Below the pieces are notes generated by a model that saw nothing but the letters and a program-made list of their open reading frames with translations, had not been told where the DNA came from and ran no database searches. A stretch of 64,000 bases of DNA from contig NZ_VFIO01000003.1 of the NCBI RefSeq assembly GCF_007858365.1, positions 248,001 to 312,000 of the forward strand, written 5' to 3'. Positions 9,059 to 17,675 of the stretch are shown here, piece after piece (position 1 is the stretch's first letter; each line of letters begins with the position of its first letter). The position numbers and the translations under genes were made by a program. The DNA comes from Pseudomonas saxonica (GTDB taxonomy: Bacteria > Pseudomonadota > Gammaproteobacteria > Pseudomonadales > Pseudomonadaceae).

Positions 9059-10501
9059 ATGCCTGCCAAATCTAAAAACACAGTACCCCACCAACTATCT
9101 GCCTCAACAATGCCCGACATGAGTAACCGACAAATCATCATGGGCTTTTGGCATAATTGGGCAGAAGGCGAATGGAGCGGAAGTGGTTATCAGCAAGGCT
9201 CCTTCAAGAACATGTCACTGCTCGATATACCTGAACACTACAATGTCGTAGCGGTAGCCTTTATGAAAGTTGCGGCAGGCAGTACAGACCCCATCCCCAC
9301 CTTTAAACCCTATAACGAAACGGATGAAGAGTTCCGTCGACAAATAGGCGTACTGAACGCCCAAGGCCGTGCAGTACTCATCTCCTTAGGGGGAGCAGAT
9401 GCACACATCGAACTGTCGAACGCCGATGAAGACGCATTGGTTGAGCGCATTATTTATCTGACAGACACTTACGGTTTTGATGGCCTTGATATAGATCTTG
9501 AGCAAGCGGCGATTATAGCCAGGGACAACCAAACTGTTATCCCCGCTGCCCTCAAGCGAGTGAAATCTTTATATCGCGAACAGGGCAAAAACTTTATTGT
9601 GAGCATGGCGCCTGAGTTTCCCTACTTGCGCAACGACAATAGTTACGTCCCCTACATCACGTCGTTAGAAGGTGATTATGATTTCATTGCGCCGCAATTT
9701 TATAATCAGGGCGCTGATGGCGTATGGGTTGACGGACTTGGCAACTTAAAACAAAACGATGACACCGTGAAAGAGGACTTCCTCTATTATTTAACCGAAA
9801 GTATCGTGACAGGCACACGCGGCTATATAAAAATCCCTCACGAAAAGTTTGTTATTGGTTTGCCGAGCAACAATGATGGCGCCGCCAATGGATACGCCTC
9901 AAATCCACAAGATGTGATAAAGGCACTGGAGCGTCTTAAAGCCGCCGAACTGCCAATAAAAGGCCTTATGACGTGGTCGATTAATTGGGACGCTGGGAAG
10001 ACTAAATCAGGCGTCCCTTATGATTGGGAGTTTATAACACGCTACGGATTTATAGCGGGCGGTGAAACGCCGAACCCGGAAAAACCCTCAACGCCGAGTG
10101 ACGTCCTATCGATTGCCATAACGAAAACTGAAATTGCGTTGGACTGGAAACTGTCAACAGGCCCTAATCCGATTGTTCATTATTGGATTTACCGTGACGG
10201 TAAACCCGCAGGTCAGAACCAAGCCCCCCCTTTTACCGATAGAAACTTACAACCCGACACGCTTTACAACTATCAAATACTGGCAAGAGACAGTCTGGGT
10301 AACAGCTCTGAATTAAGCGCCATTCTGCCTGTACGCACGGCAGGTTCAGGCGACAGTGAGAGTGAGTGGAAGCAAGAAACCTGGTATGCGGATAACTCAA
10401 GCGTCACCTATCTCGGGCTGGCGTATCGCTGTGTGATGCAGCACACCGCTATCGAGTTCTGGACACCGGATAAAGCCACGTCACTTTGGCAGCGCACGTA
10501 A
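9059..10501 (+). CDS. GH18 chitinase with Fn3 and chitin-binding modules
   Basis: Hydrolyses beta-1,4 linkages of chitin. The 480-residue protein has a glycoside hydrolase family 18 barrel (about 25-340) with SLGG and the catalytic motif FDGLDIDLE (Asp141, Asp144, Asp146, acid Glu148), later MAPEFPYL, FIAPQFYNQ and the MTWSINWD strand. A fibronectin type III domain (about 345-425) and a CBM5/12-type module with tryptophans (WKQETWY, YRCVMQHTAIEFWTP) follow. No signal peptide is visible: the N terminus is hydrophilic (MPAKSKNTVPHQ). ATG 9059 has GAGGGA upstream; an earlier in-frame start would not add a signal either. It is followed after 45 bases by an AA10 gene, forming a chitin-degradation pair. 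Base composition is AT-richer than neighbours by eye. Confidence 0.92.
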   Translation: MPAKSKNTVPHQLSASTMPDMSNRQIIMGFWHNWAEGEWSGSGYQQGSFKNMSLLDIPEHYNVVAVAFMKVAAGSTDPIPTFKPYNETDEEFRRQIGVLNAQGRAVLISLGGADAHIELSNADEDALVERIIYLTDTYGFDGLDIDLEQAAIIARDNQTVIPAALKRVKSLYREQGKNFIVSMAPEFPYLRNDNSYVPYITSLEGDYDFIAPQFYNQGADGVWVDGLGNLKQNDDTVKEDFLYYLTESIVTGTRGYIKIPHEKFVIGLPSNNDGAANGYASNPQDVIKALERLKAAELPIKGLMTWSINWDAGKTKSGVPYDWEFITRYGFIAGGETPNPEKPSTPSDVLSIAITKTEIALDWKLSTGPNPIVHYWIYRDGKPAGQNQAPPFTDRNLQPDTLYNYQILARDSLGNSSELSAILPVRTAGSGDSESEWKQETWYADNSSVTYLGLAYRCVMQHTAIEFWTPDKATSLWQRT

Positions 10502-10546
10502 AACCCGCGTTATTGCTCTCACTCTCTTTTACACCTGAGGCCTACC

Positions 10547-11929
10547 ATGTTAAAAGTTCGAGCCAAAAATGTAATTAGCCGAGGCAAACAGCTGCGCCAC
10601 GGTCACGTTTTTTCGCCCGCATCACGTGCGTATTTTGCGTGGGAAGCAGGCGACCTGGAAACAGGGCAATTAAATCAGCGCGAATCCGGTAAATTTTTTC
10701 CAGCCAGGGTCGAAAAGTTACAGGATGCCTATGCCCCTTCAGACATTGTTAACCTGGCGCCGCCCCCTGATGGAAAGATTGCCAGTGCCAACCAGGGCAA
10801 CGGAGAGTTTCTGGATAAAGCCGGTACTCATTGGCAAAAACATGAAGTTCGTGGGGGGGAGGTGCTGGATATTTCCTGGAATTTTTCGGCGGCCCATACC
10901 ACACGTCGTTGGAATTACTTCATCACAAAACCAGGGTGGGACCCTCAACAGGTATTGGCCCGGGATCAATTTGAACCTGAACCCTTTTATACCGTCCAGA
11001 TCAACCTTAAACCTTATTGGGAGCATGGGGATGCGATGATGCCTTCGTCGCCCACCACCCATGAAGTGCCTCTGCCACTGCGTGAGGGCTACCATGTTTT
11101 GCTGGCTGTATGGGAAGTGGCAAACACTGGAAATGCGTTCTACCACATACTGGACCTCGACTTCATCGCTGATGAAGGTGGGGGGGAGCGCCCGACTACG
11201 CCTGCCGACTTCACCGCCAGCGATGTTACTGACAAGCACGTCGCATTAACGTGGAGTGCCTCAACGGGTACAACCCCGATTGCTACTTACCGCATAACGC
11301 GCAATGGCGTCACGACAATTGATATTGATGCTCCACTGCTTGACTGGACTGACAACAGTGTTGCCCCGGATACGTCTTATACCTATTTCATCAGTGCTAT
11401 TGACGAACTCAATAATATTTCTGCTCCAAGTCGAGCTATCAACGTTCTTACGTTGGGTGAAGGGGGGCAAGATGGGCCACCTACTGCGCCGAAAAGCTTG
11501 CACAGTATGAAACAAACGGCTAACAGCGTGAGCCTGATGTGGGGAGTGTCCAATGGCCCCTCACCTGTTACGCACTACATCATCTTTCGCGATGGACGAG
11601 AAGTGAGCCGGGTGAGTGGTACTCAAACGTCCTATGAAGATGCAGGCTTGACGCCGGAAAGCGAATATCGCTATTTCGTAGCCGCTCTTGACCAACGAGC
11701 CCAATGGTCGGTTCCCAGTAATGTGATCAGCGTCAAAACAGAGGCAGATCAGGGAGGCGGCGAGGATAACCCTGCCTGGAAACTTAATACCCTTTATCAA
11801 ACTGCAGATTTGGTAAGCCACAAAGGCACTAACTGGCGTTGCTTGCAGTCCCATACTTCATATACCGAAGACTGGGCTCCCGGGCAGGCCTCCAGCGAGG
11901 TCCTGTGGGCAGCGGCAGCAAAACGATAA
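10547..11929 (+). CDS. AA10 lytic polysaccharide monooxygenase, multi-domain, no signal peptide
   Basis: Copper-dependent monooxygenase expected to oxidatively cleave crystalline chitin. The AA10 domain (about 18-205) contains RHGHVFSPASRAYF, where His18 would be the first histidine of the copper brace, SAAHTTRRWNYFIT with the second histidine His117, and the closing NAFYHILDLDF. Two fibronectin type III domains (about 215-300 and 312-400) and a C-terminal CBM5/12-type module (WKLNTLYQTADLVSHKG) follow, 460 residues in all. AA10 enzymes need the brace histidine at the mature N terminus, normally exposed by signal peptidase; here 17 hydrophilic, basic residues precede it and no signal peptide is seen. 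The ATG has a good GAGG site seven bases upstream, so the start is firm. Confidence 0.9.
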   Translation: MLKVRAKNVISRGKQLRHGHVFSPASRAYFAWEAGDLETGQLNQRESGKFFPARVEKLQDAYAPSDIVNLAPPPDGKIASANQGNGEFLDKAGTHWQKHEVRGGEVLDISWNFSAAHTTRRWNYFITKPGWDPQQVLARDQFEPEPFYTVQINLKPYWEHGDAMMPSSPTTHEVPLPLREGYHVLLAVWEVANTGNAFYHILDLDFIADEGGGERPTTPADFTASDVTDKHVALTWSASTGTTPIATYRITRNGVTTIDIDAPLLDWTDNSVAPDTSYTYFISAIDELNNISAPSRAINVLTLGEGGQDGPPTAPKSLHSMKQTANSVSLMWGVSNGPSPVTHYIIFRDGREVSRVSGTQTSYEDAGLTPESEYRYFVAALDQRAQWSVPSNVISVKTEADQGGGEDNPAWKLNTLYQTADLVSHKGTNWRCLQSHTSYTEDWAPGQASSEVLWAAAAKR

Positions 11930-11933
11930 AAAA

Positions 11934-11962
11934 CAGGGGGAGCTTAATGCTCCCCTGCTTTT
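11934..11962. terminator. Terminator between convergent genes
   Basis: CAGGGGGAGC and GCTCCCCTG form a stem around TTAAT, followed on the plus strand by CTTTTATT; the preceding A-run gives it some function in the opposite direction too. Confidence 0.8.
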
Positions 11963-12287
11963 ATTGAGACTGTTTAGGGGTTTCCTGACCCACACAGCGA
12001 ACCGCCTGTTTCTTGTTGTTCACCAACACCCCCGTCAGGCCTTTTTGCTCGGTATCAAACAGCACGATAACCCCGTCAATGCATTGCGCCACTTCCTTGG
12101 CCGGGGTCAGCGACACTTTGTAGTCTTCGCCAGGAATGGTTTTGAGCATGGTGTAATCACTGAGCAACAACGCGTCTTCGGGCTTGGCGAAGTGCAGGTA
12201 GCCGTAATACCACAGGCAACCAACCGTGCCGATGATGCTGCATATACCGGTGATGATCAGGGGAATAGCGTTACGCTCTTCACTCAT
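11961..12287 (-). CDS. Small inner-membrane protein, unknown function
   Basis: Protein of 108 residues with one N-terminal transmembrane helix (about 8-30, IPLIITGICSIIGTVGCLWYY) and a soluble C-terminal part with two cysteines (AQCIDGV, AVRCVGQE) that would lie in the periplasm if the N terminus is inside. No family recognised. Its ATG overlaps the stop of the upstream alpha/beta hydrolase gene by four bases (ATGA), so the two are translationally coupled. The terminator at 11934-11962 lies at its end. Confidence 0.7.
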   Translation of the reverse strand: MSEERNAIPLIITGICSIIGTVGCLWYYGYLHFAKPEDALLLSDYTMLKTIPGEDYKVSLTPAKEVAQCIDGVIVLFDTEQKGLTGVLVNNKKQAVRCVGQETPKQSQ

Positions 12288-13201
12288 TGCGGACTCTCTG
12301 GCTGGATCGCTTTATTGGAATTCAGGGGAGCTGGGTAATTGGGGATTTCTCCCAGTCGACGTACGCCATCGAAATGCTGCGGGTCATCCAGATAGCGCAG
12401 CATCACCTGACGCCAGATGGGGTCGGCAAACGTCTGTACATGACCGCCGCGGGTCAGCTGCAGCACTTTGGGGGGCGGCGCCGCCTTATACAGTTGCAGA
12501 CCATTGGAGAGCGGTACGATCGGGTCATCCAGACTGTGGAAGATCAGCATGGGCACACCCGTGACTTGCGGTATCGCATACACCGCGCTGTCGGCATCCG
12601 GCACCCACCACGACAACGGCACTTGCAGGGGCCAGGTCAACCACGACGTGCTCAAGGCGAACTGCCCTACTTCGCGGTAACTGGCCGGCACCCCATCGAG
12701 GATCATCGCTTTAATACGCTGGCGCTGTTCAGGATGCTGGCTCAAGTAATGCAGGCCCATTGCCCCGCCCAAACTTTGCCCCAGCACGATCAACGGCTGA
12801 CCTTGAGCTTGAGGCTGTTGCTGCAACCATTTGAAAGCGGCATCGATGTCCTGATACACCGCTGGCAACGTGGGCGAGCCTTCGGACAAGCCGTAACCGC
12901 GATAATCAAGCATCAACACTTGGTAGCCTTGCTCGGGTAACCAGGCGGTAGCGCCCAGGTGATAGGCCAGATTGCCGCCATTGCCATGCAAGTGCAGCAC
13001 GGTGCCTTTAAGGGGCACGCCTTTTTTGGCCGGTAGCCACCAACCGCTCAGGCGCGTGCCATCAGCGGCAGTCAGCGTGACCTCGCGATAGTCCAGACCG
13101 GCCGCAGCAGGCGTGATCGGCTGGCCAGGCTCAGGATAAAACAGCAGTGAGCTGCATCCGCTGAGGGCTAACAGCAGGCAGAGTGCAGCCAAGGTTTTCA
13201 T
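12284..13201 (-). CDS. Alpha/beta hydrolase lipoprotein
   Basis: Predicted envelope lipoprotein hydrolase of 305 residues. The signal MKTLAALCLLLALSGC ends in a lipobox with Cys16. The fold shows LHGNGGN (oxyanion region), the nucleophile elbow GQSLGG with Ser143, FHSLDDPIVP supplying the acid, and GGHVQTF supplying the catalytic histidine. It resembles the BEM46/YfhR-type serine hydrolases; the substrate is unknown. ATG 13201 is taken rather than the adjacent upstream TTG. It is the first gene of a two-gene unit with the small membrane protein. A REP doublet lies immediately upstream. Confidence 0.88.
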   Translation of the reverse strand: MKTLAALCLLLALSGCSSLLFYPEPGQPITPAAAGLDYREVTLTAADGTRLSGWWLPAKKGVPLKGTVLHLHGNGGNLAYHLGATAWLPEQGYQVLMLDYRGYGLSEGSPTLPAVYQDIDAAFKWLQQQPQAQGQPLIVLGQSLGGAMGLHYLSQHPEQRQRIKAMILDGVPASYREVGQFALSTSWLTWPLQVPLSWWVPDADSAVYAIPQVTGVPMLIFHSLDDPIVPLSNGLQLYKAAPPPKVLQLTRGGHVQTFADPIWRQVMLRYLDDPQHFDGVRRLGEIPNYPAPLNSNKAIQPESPQ

Positions 13202-13233
13202 CAATTGAATACTCGCGTGAGGATGGCATACCC

Positions 13234-13366
13234 CGTAGCAGCTGCCGCAGGCGGCGTCCGGCGACGGAGTCGTCGTGAAATCAAGCGGCGCGCAGCTTCA
13301 GGTTGACCACAACCTGAGGGTTTACGATCGCTGCGCAATCGGACGCAGCCTTCGGCAGCTGCTACG
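13234..13366. repeat. REP doublet (paired inverted palindromes), copy 1
   Basis: Arms at 13234-13260 and 13340-13366 are imperfect inverted repeats; the outer part GTAGCAGCTGCCG is exactly complementary to CGGCAGCTGCTAC. The 79-base interior holds CAGGTTG-N4-CAACCTG-type pairing. A second copy in reverse orientation is at 54583-54713. Such doublets are typical Pseudomonas REPINs mobilised by a RAYT transposase elsewhere in the genome. Confidence 0.85.
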
Positions 13367-13384
13367 AAACGAAGCAAGCAAGCC

Positions 13385-14662
13385 TTAAAGAATGTTGGAA
13401 TAGTCCGCCTCGATACGATCCAGGCTCAGGTGGTTGAGGAAGTTGGAGAAACACATCCAGGCCGAAAGCGCGTTCATGTCGCGGAACTGATCCGGCAAAT
13501 ACTTGGGCGCAACCACCAGCCCCTCATCGACCAATTGGCGCAAGGTTCGCATGTCTTCCAGTGTGGTCTTGCCGCAGAACAACAGCGGCACTTGCTCCAG
13601 TTTGCCTTTGCGCACGGCCAACTGAATGTAGTTGTAAACCATGATGAAGCCTTTGAGGTAGGACAAGTCTTTGGTGAATGGCAGGCCATTTGGCACCGAT
13701 CCACGAAAAACTCGACTCGCATTGCCATAGCTTTGCGACATCTCGAAGCCTTGCTCGCGGAAGAACTGGTACACCTGCATAAAATCCGCGCCCTCCTCCA
13801 CCATATGAATGGCACGCGTGCGGTTAGTTAATTTGCGAAGACGGCTGGGGTACGAGGCAAAGGTGATGACTTCCATGAGGATCGCCAAGCCTTCCTGAGT
13901 GACCGTGGACGACGGTGGCCCCTTGGATAAAAAGGTACAGATGGGCTGATTTTGCCCGTTTAACGTGGTGCCCACGTGCACCAGCCCTTCGTGCACTTCC
14001 AGCGCTCGAACGTCACGCTCGTTGAACATCGCATCACTGCGAATTTTAATGTAGTCCGCACCCGCCGCAGCGTCCGCGACGATGCCATCCGATTCAAACA
14101 CGCGAATGGTTTCTTCGGCCTCGCCAAACACTTTGTTCAAACGGGTTTGCAGCATGTTCACGGCATCTTTGGCGGTCAAGGTTTTAGCTTCGTCCTTGAG
14201 TGCACCATGCCCGTCAATGTTGTCCAGGTAATCCGACATCATCAGCCCCAAATCAGCCAGCGTCGGGTCTCCGGCATGAAAGGCGTCGGATGCGGCGCCA
14301 TACAACTCCTGGGAAATCAGCCCGAAGTCTTCAGTGCCTCGCGCTTCGAGCATGCGCACCACCATTCGGTACTCTTTGCACATACGTCGCATAATCTGCC
14401 CGACCGGGTTGAACTGACCCAGCTGGCGAGTGATGTCTCGTTCGATGTTCTGAAATTCGGATTTAACCGCCGCAGAATCAAACGACAGTGGCCGCCCTTG
14501 GTAATACTCGCGCGTGACGGCCGGCATCTCCTTGCCCTTGGACTTGAGAAAGCCCTGACGGATGCTGTCATCCCACTTCACCGCATCCAGAACACGGATA
14601 GGGGTTTGTGCCAGCACAATACGGTCTGACAGTGTGCGTATCGTGCGCTGGTAGTCGTCCAC
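13385..14662 (-). CDS. QEGLA-motif (DUF1704) putative metallopeptidase
   Basis: Family annotated as flavohemoglobin-expression-modulating QEGLA motif protein (TIGR02421/DUF1704); eukaryotic relatives are MATCAP tubulin carboxypeptidases. In this 425-residue protein residues 224-229 are HEGLVH, a zinc-binding-like HExxxH, and QEGLA follows at 256-260, where the glutamate could be the third ligand. The bacterial role is not established. GTG at 14662 is chosen because AAGGAG lies six bases upstream; the TTG five codons earlier would sit over that site. It is the last gene of a TetR, lipoprotein, QEGLA unit with short 8-12 base gaps. No membrane segment or signal peptide. Confidence 0.85.
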   Translation of the reverse strand: MDDYQRTIRTLSDRIVLAQTPIRVLDAVKWDDSIRQGFLKSKGKEMPAVTREYYQGRPLSFDSAAVKSEFQNIERDITRQLGQFNPVGQIMRRMCKEYRMVVRMLEARGTEDFGLISQELYGAASDAFHAGDPTLADLGLMMSDYLDNIDGHGALKDEAKTLTAKDAVNMLQTRLNKVFGEAEETIRVFESDGIVADAAAGADYIKIRSDAMFNERDVRALEVHEGLVHVGTTLNGQNQPICTFLSKGPPSSTVTQEGLAILMEVITFASYPSRLRKLTNRTRAIHMVEEGADFMQVYQFFREQGFEMSQSYGNASRVFRGSVPNGLPFTKDLSYLKGFIMVYNYIQLAVRKGKLEQVPLLFCGKTTLEDMRTLRQLVDEGLVVAPKYLPDQFRDMNALSAWMCFSNFLNHLSLDRIEADYSNIL

Positions 14663-14685
14663 CCGCAGCTCCTTCAATAAATGGC

Positions 14686-15234
14686 TTACTTGGCCACGCG
14701 CTTATAGCGGGCCGCTTCGACAAAGACGTCAGAGTTGGCCGGGTCGTCCAGGTAGGCAAACACTTCGGCTGAGGGGCTTTGGATTACAGTCCCGGCGCCT
14801 TCGGCGGTTTCGACCGGCTCGCCACTCAATACCGACTGACCGATGGCCTGCTTGATTTGATCAAGGTCCAGATCGTAAATCACCAGCTCACCGTTATCGG
14901 TCAGTTCAAAACCGCTCAACGTGTAATGCCCCCCCAGTTTTGCCGGCAGCGCTGCCGAGGCATACCAACGACTGCCGTGGCGAGCGACGATAAACGGATA
15001 ACGTTCGCGGACTTTGGGCTCACCCTTGGGATACGCAACCGCCTGATAGTGCGTTTTGTCGACGGCACTGATCTCAAGATTACGCGCCTGGCCCCAGGCA
15101 TCCTTGCTGACCCACTTACCCAACAGCTGCTTTGGCGCCGGCTGTGCAATCAACGGCGCCTGACTAAAGGTCACCAGGCAACCGTTCAACATTAAAAACG
15201 ACAATGCCATGAGCATTACGCGCCAAACTTTCAT
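14686..15234 (-). CDS. Lipoprotein of unknown function
   Basis: Protein of 182 residues with signal MKVWRVMLMALSFLMLNGC (lipobox LNGC, Cys19). The mature part is mostly beta-strand in appearance (LLGKWVSKDAW, HYTLSGFELTDNGELVIYDLD), reminiscent of a small lipocalin-like barrel, but I cannot assign a family. AAGGA lies upstream of the ATG. It is 12 bases after the TetR-type regulator and 8 bases before the QEGLA gene, so the three are probably cotranscribed. It may act in the envelope together with the QEGLA protein, but that is inference from position only. Confidence 0.75.
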   Translation of the reverse strand: MKVWRVMLMALSFLMLNGCLVTFSQAPLIAQPAPKQLLGKWVSKDAWGQARNLEISAVDKTHYQAVAYPKGEPKVRERYPFIVARHGSRWYASAALPAKLGGHYTLSGFELTDNGELVIYDLDLDQIKQAIGQSVLSGEPVETAEGAGTVIQSPSAEVFAYLDDPANSDVFVEAARYKRVAK

Positions 15235-15246
15235 GCCTGCTTCCTT

Positions 15247-15963
15247 CTATAGAGCGGCCAACACCAAGTGCATGTAGCGCGTGAGAATAGCCAGCCGGTC
15301 ATCATCCGCCTCGAGCTGCGCGCCATCCAGTAGCGCCTGATACTCCATCCGTCCGATAATCGCCGTCAACACTTTGGCATCCTGCTGAGGTTGCGTGGAG
15401 CCTAGCACCTCAAATATCTGGCCGGTGCCCTGCAGGAAAATTTGCTGGTGCGAACGCACCAGCGTGGCCAATCTCGGGTTGATTAACGCCGCCTGATGGA
15501 AGGCTTGCTCTGCCAATAAATAATCACGGCGGGTGATTAATTGATGCTGGAGGTACTCTGCAACCATCAAGGCAATTTCATCGGCCAGCGCAGCGCGTGA
15601 TTGCGCACTGCCATTACCCTTGGCCACCAGTTCGCGCAATTTGCCTTCTGTGCTTTCCCACAGTTTGGCCATGAAGGCTGCGCTGCGCTCCACGTACTGA
15701 GCGAACGTGTCGTTGAGCAGGTCGTCAATGTCTTTGAAGTAGTAAGTCGTTGCCGATAATGGCACCCCGGCTTCTGCGGCGACCGCCCGGTGCCGTACAC
15801 CACGCACCCCGTCACGCACCACAATTCTCATGGCTGCATCGAGAATCAGTTGGCGGCGCTGCTCACTGCCCTGGCGGCTGGCCTTGCGGCCTTGGTATTG
15901 AACACTTTCGGCCACGGCCACCGCGACATCGACCGCACCTTCTGAAGACCTGACAAGGTTCAC
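15247..15963 (-). CDS. TetR-family transcriptional regulator
   Basis: Regulator of 238 residues. The N-terminal helix-turn-helix spans about residues 35-80 (RRQLILDAAMRIVVRDG, then RHRAVAAEAGVPLSATTYYFKDIDDLL), a canonical TetR DNA-binding pattern, followed by a helical ligand domain. The first 25 residues are a non-conserved extension, so a shorter start is possible; the GTG at 15963 does have AAGGAAT at suitable spacing. It heads the operon with the lipoprotein and QEGLA genes and may autoregulate it. Ligand unknown. Confidence 0.88.
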   Translation of the reverse strand: MNLVRSSEGAVDVAVAVAESVQYQGRKASRQGSEQRRQLILDAAMRIVVRDGVRGVRHRAVAAEAGVPLSATTYYFKDIDDLLNDTFAQYVERSAAFMAKLWESTEGKLRELVAKGNGSAQSRAALADEIALMVAEYLQHQLITRRDYLLAEQAFHQAALINPRLATLVRSHQQIFLQGTGQIFEVLGSTQPQQDAKVLTAIIGRMEYQALLDGAQLEADDDRLAILTRYMHLVLAAL

Positions 15964-16015
15964 GATAAATTCCTTTTAAGGTTGAAAGTCATCCCGCAGC
16001 TACCGTCAAACAGAC

Positions 16016-16042
16016 AATAAAAAGCCGCCTTTAACGGCGGCT
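16016..16042 (-). terminator. Terminator after lysS
   Basis: AAGCCGCC and GGCGGCTT pair around TTTAAC; on the minus strand the stem is followed by TTTTTATTG, ending lysS transcription before the TetR gene. Confidence 0.88.
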
Positions 16043-16058
16043 TCTTGATAGGGCAATG

Positions 16059-17561
16059 TTACGCCTGCGCACGCATGTGCGGAAACAGGATTACGTCACG
16101 AATCGAGGGGGAATTGGTCAGCAACATGACCAGACGGTCGATACCAATGCCTTCACCGGCGGTCGGTGGCATGCCGTATTCCAGAGCACGTACAAAATCA
16201 GCGTCGTAGTGCATGGCTTCGTCGTCACCGGCGTCCTTGTCCGCAACCTGAGCCATGAAACGCTCAGCCTGGTCTTCTGCGTCGTTCAACTCGGAGTACG
16301 CGTTGGCAATTTCACGGCCACCAATGAACAGCTCAAAGCGATCGGTCACGTTCGGGTTCTCGTCGTTACGACGGGCCAGCGGCGACACTTCAAACGGATA
16401 CTGAGTAATGAAGTGCGGCTGCTCCAGCTTGTGCTCGACCAGTTCTTCGAAAATCATCACCTGCAGCTTGCCCAGACCTTCAAAGCCCAGCACCTTGGCG
16501 CCGGCTTTCTTGGCAATGGCGCGAGCCTTGTCGATGTCGTTCAGGTCGTCAGCGGTCAGCTCAGGGTTGTACTTGAGGATCGAGTCGAACACTGACAGAC
16601 GCACGAACGGTTCGCCGAAGTGGAACACCTTGTCGCCGTACGGCACGTCGGTTGTGCCCAGAACCAGTTGCGCCAGTTCGCGGAACAACTCTTCGGTCAG
16701 GTCCATGTTGTCTTCGTAATCGGCGTAAGCCTGATAGAACTCCAACATGGTGAATTCTGGGTTGTGACGAGTCGAAACGCCTTCGTTACGGAAGTTACGG
16801 TTGATCTCGAACACTTTCTCGAAACCACCGACAACCAGACGCTTGAGGAACAGTTCCGGCGCAATGCGCAGGTACATGTCCATATCAAGGGCATTGTGAT
16901 GGGTTTCGAAAGGCTTGGCTGCCGCGCCGCCCGGAATGGTTTGCAGCATCGGCGTTTCAACTTCCAGGAAGTCGCGTGCCATCAGGAAGCTGCGGATGTG
17001 GGCAATGACTTGCGAGCGCACACGGAAGGTGTGACGCACGTCTTCGTTAACGATCAGGTCAACGTAACGCTGACGATAGCGTTGCTCGGTGTCGGTCAGA
17101 CCGTGGTGCTTGTCCGGCAGCGGACGCAGCGACTTGGTCAGCAGGCGCACGCTGGTCATTTCAACGTACAGGTCGCCTTTACCGGAGCGGGCCAAGGTCC
17201 CTTCAGCGGCGATGATGTCGCCCAGGTCCCAGGTTTTGACTTCGGCCAGGGTTTCTTCCGGCAGGGTCTTGCGGTTGACATAGACCTGAATGCGGCCGGT
17301 CATGTCTTGAATCACCATGAACGAGCCACGGTTAAGCATGATGCGACCAGCAACCTTGACCGGGATCGCGGCTTCTGCCAGCTCTTCCTTGGTCGCTTCG
17401 GCGTACTGCTTCTGCAAGTCAGCGCAGTAGTTTTCACGGCGGAAGTCGTTCGGGAAGGCATTGCCCTTGGCGCGCTGAGCTGCAAGTTTTTCCTTGCGCA
17501 GGGCGATCAGGGTGTTTTCTTCCTGTTGCAGGTCTTGCGGATCGAGTTGTTGGTCGCTCAT
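16059..17561 (-). CDS. lysS: Lysyl-tRNA synthetase, class II
   Basis: Charges tRNA-Lys with lysine in the cytoplasm. The 500-residue enzyme has an N-terminal OB-fold anticodon-binding domain (about 65-175, [20 protein letters not shown]) and a class II catalytic domain with motif 2 ([18 protein letters not shown]) and motif 3 ([13 protein letters not shown]). Length and the ATG at 17561 ([12 protein letters not shown]) are standard. It follows prfB by 114 bases in the same direction, an arrangement shared with E. coli, and has its own terminator. Confidence 0.97.
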   Translation of the reverse strand: MSDQQLDPQDLQQEENTLIALRKEKLAAQRAKGNAFPNDFRRENYCADLQKQYAEATKEELAEAAIPVKVAGRIMLNRGSFMVIQDMTGRIQVYVNRKTLPEETLAEVKTWDLGDIIAAEGTLARSGKGDLYVEMTSVRLLTKSLRPLPDKHHGLTDTEQRYRQRYVDLIVNEDVRHTFRVRSQVIAHIRSFLMARDFLEVETPMLQTIPGGAAAKPFETHHNALDMDMYLRIAPELFLKRLVVGGFEKVFEINRNFRNEGVSTRHNPEFTMLEFYQAYADYEDNMDLTEELFRELAQLVLGTTDVPYGDKVFHFGEPFVRLSVFDSILKYNPELTADDLNDIDKARAIAKKAGAKVLGFEGLGKLQVMIFEELVEHKLEQPHFITQYPFEVSPLARRNDENPNVTDRFELFIGGREIANAYSELNDAEDQAERFMAQVADKDAGDDEAMHYDADFVRALEYGMPPTAGEGIGIDRLVMLLTNSPSIRDVILFPHMRAQA

Positions 17562-17675
17562 AGCTTTAAAAATTCCGTCACAGTTCTGTTGCCCCCGCCT
17601 TGCGGCAGGGGGAAGCGGGCTTCAGCGCGCCCTGTGGGCATCGCGTCAGCTGCGCACTTGAAGGTGTTGCGCGAC

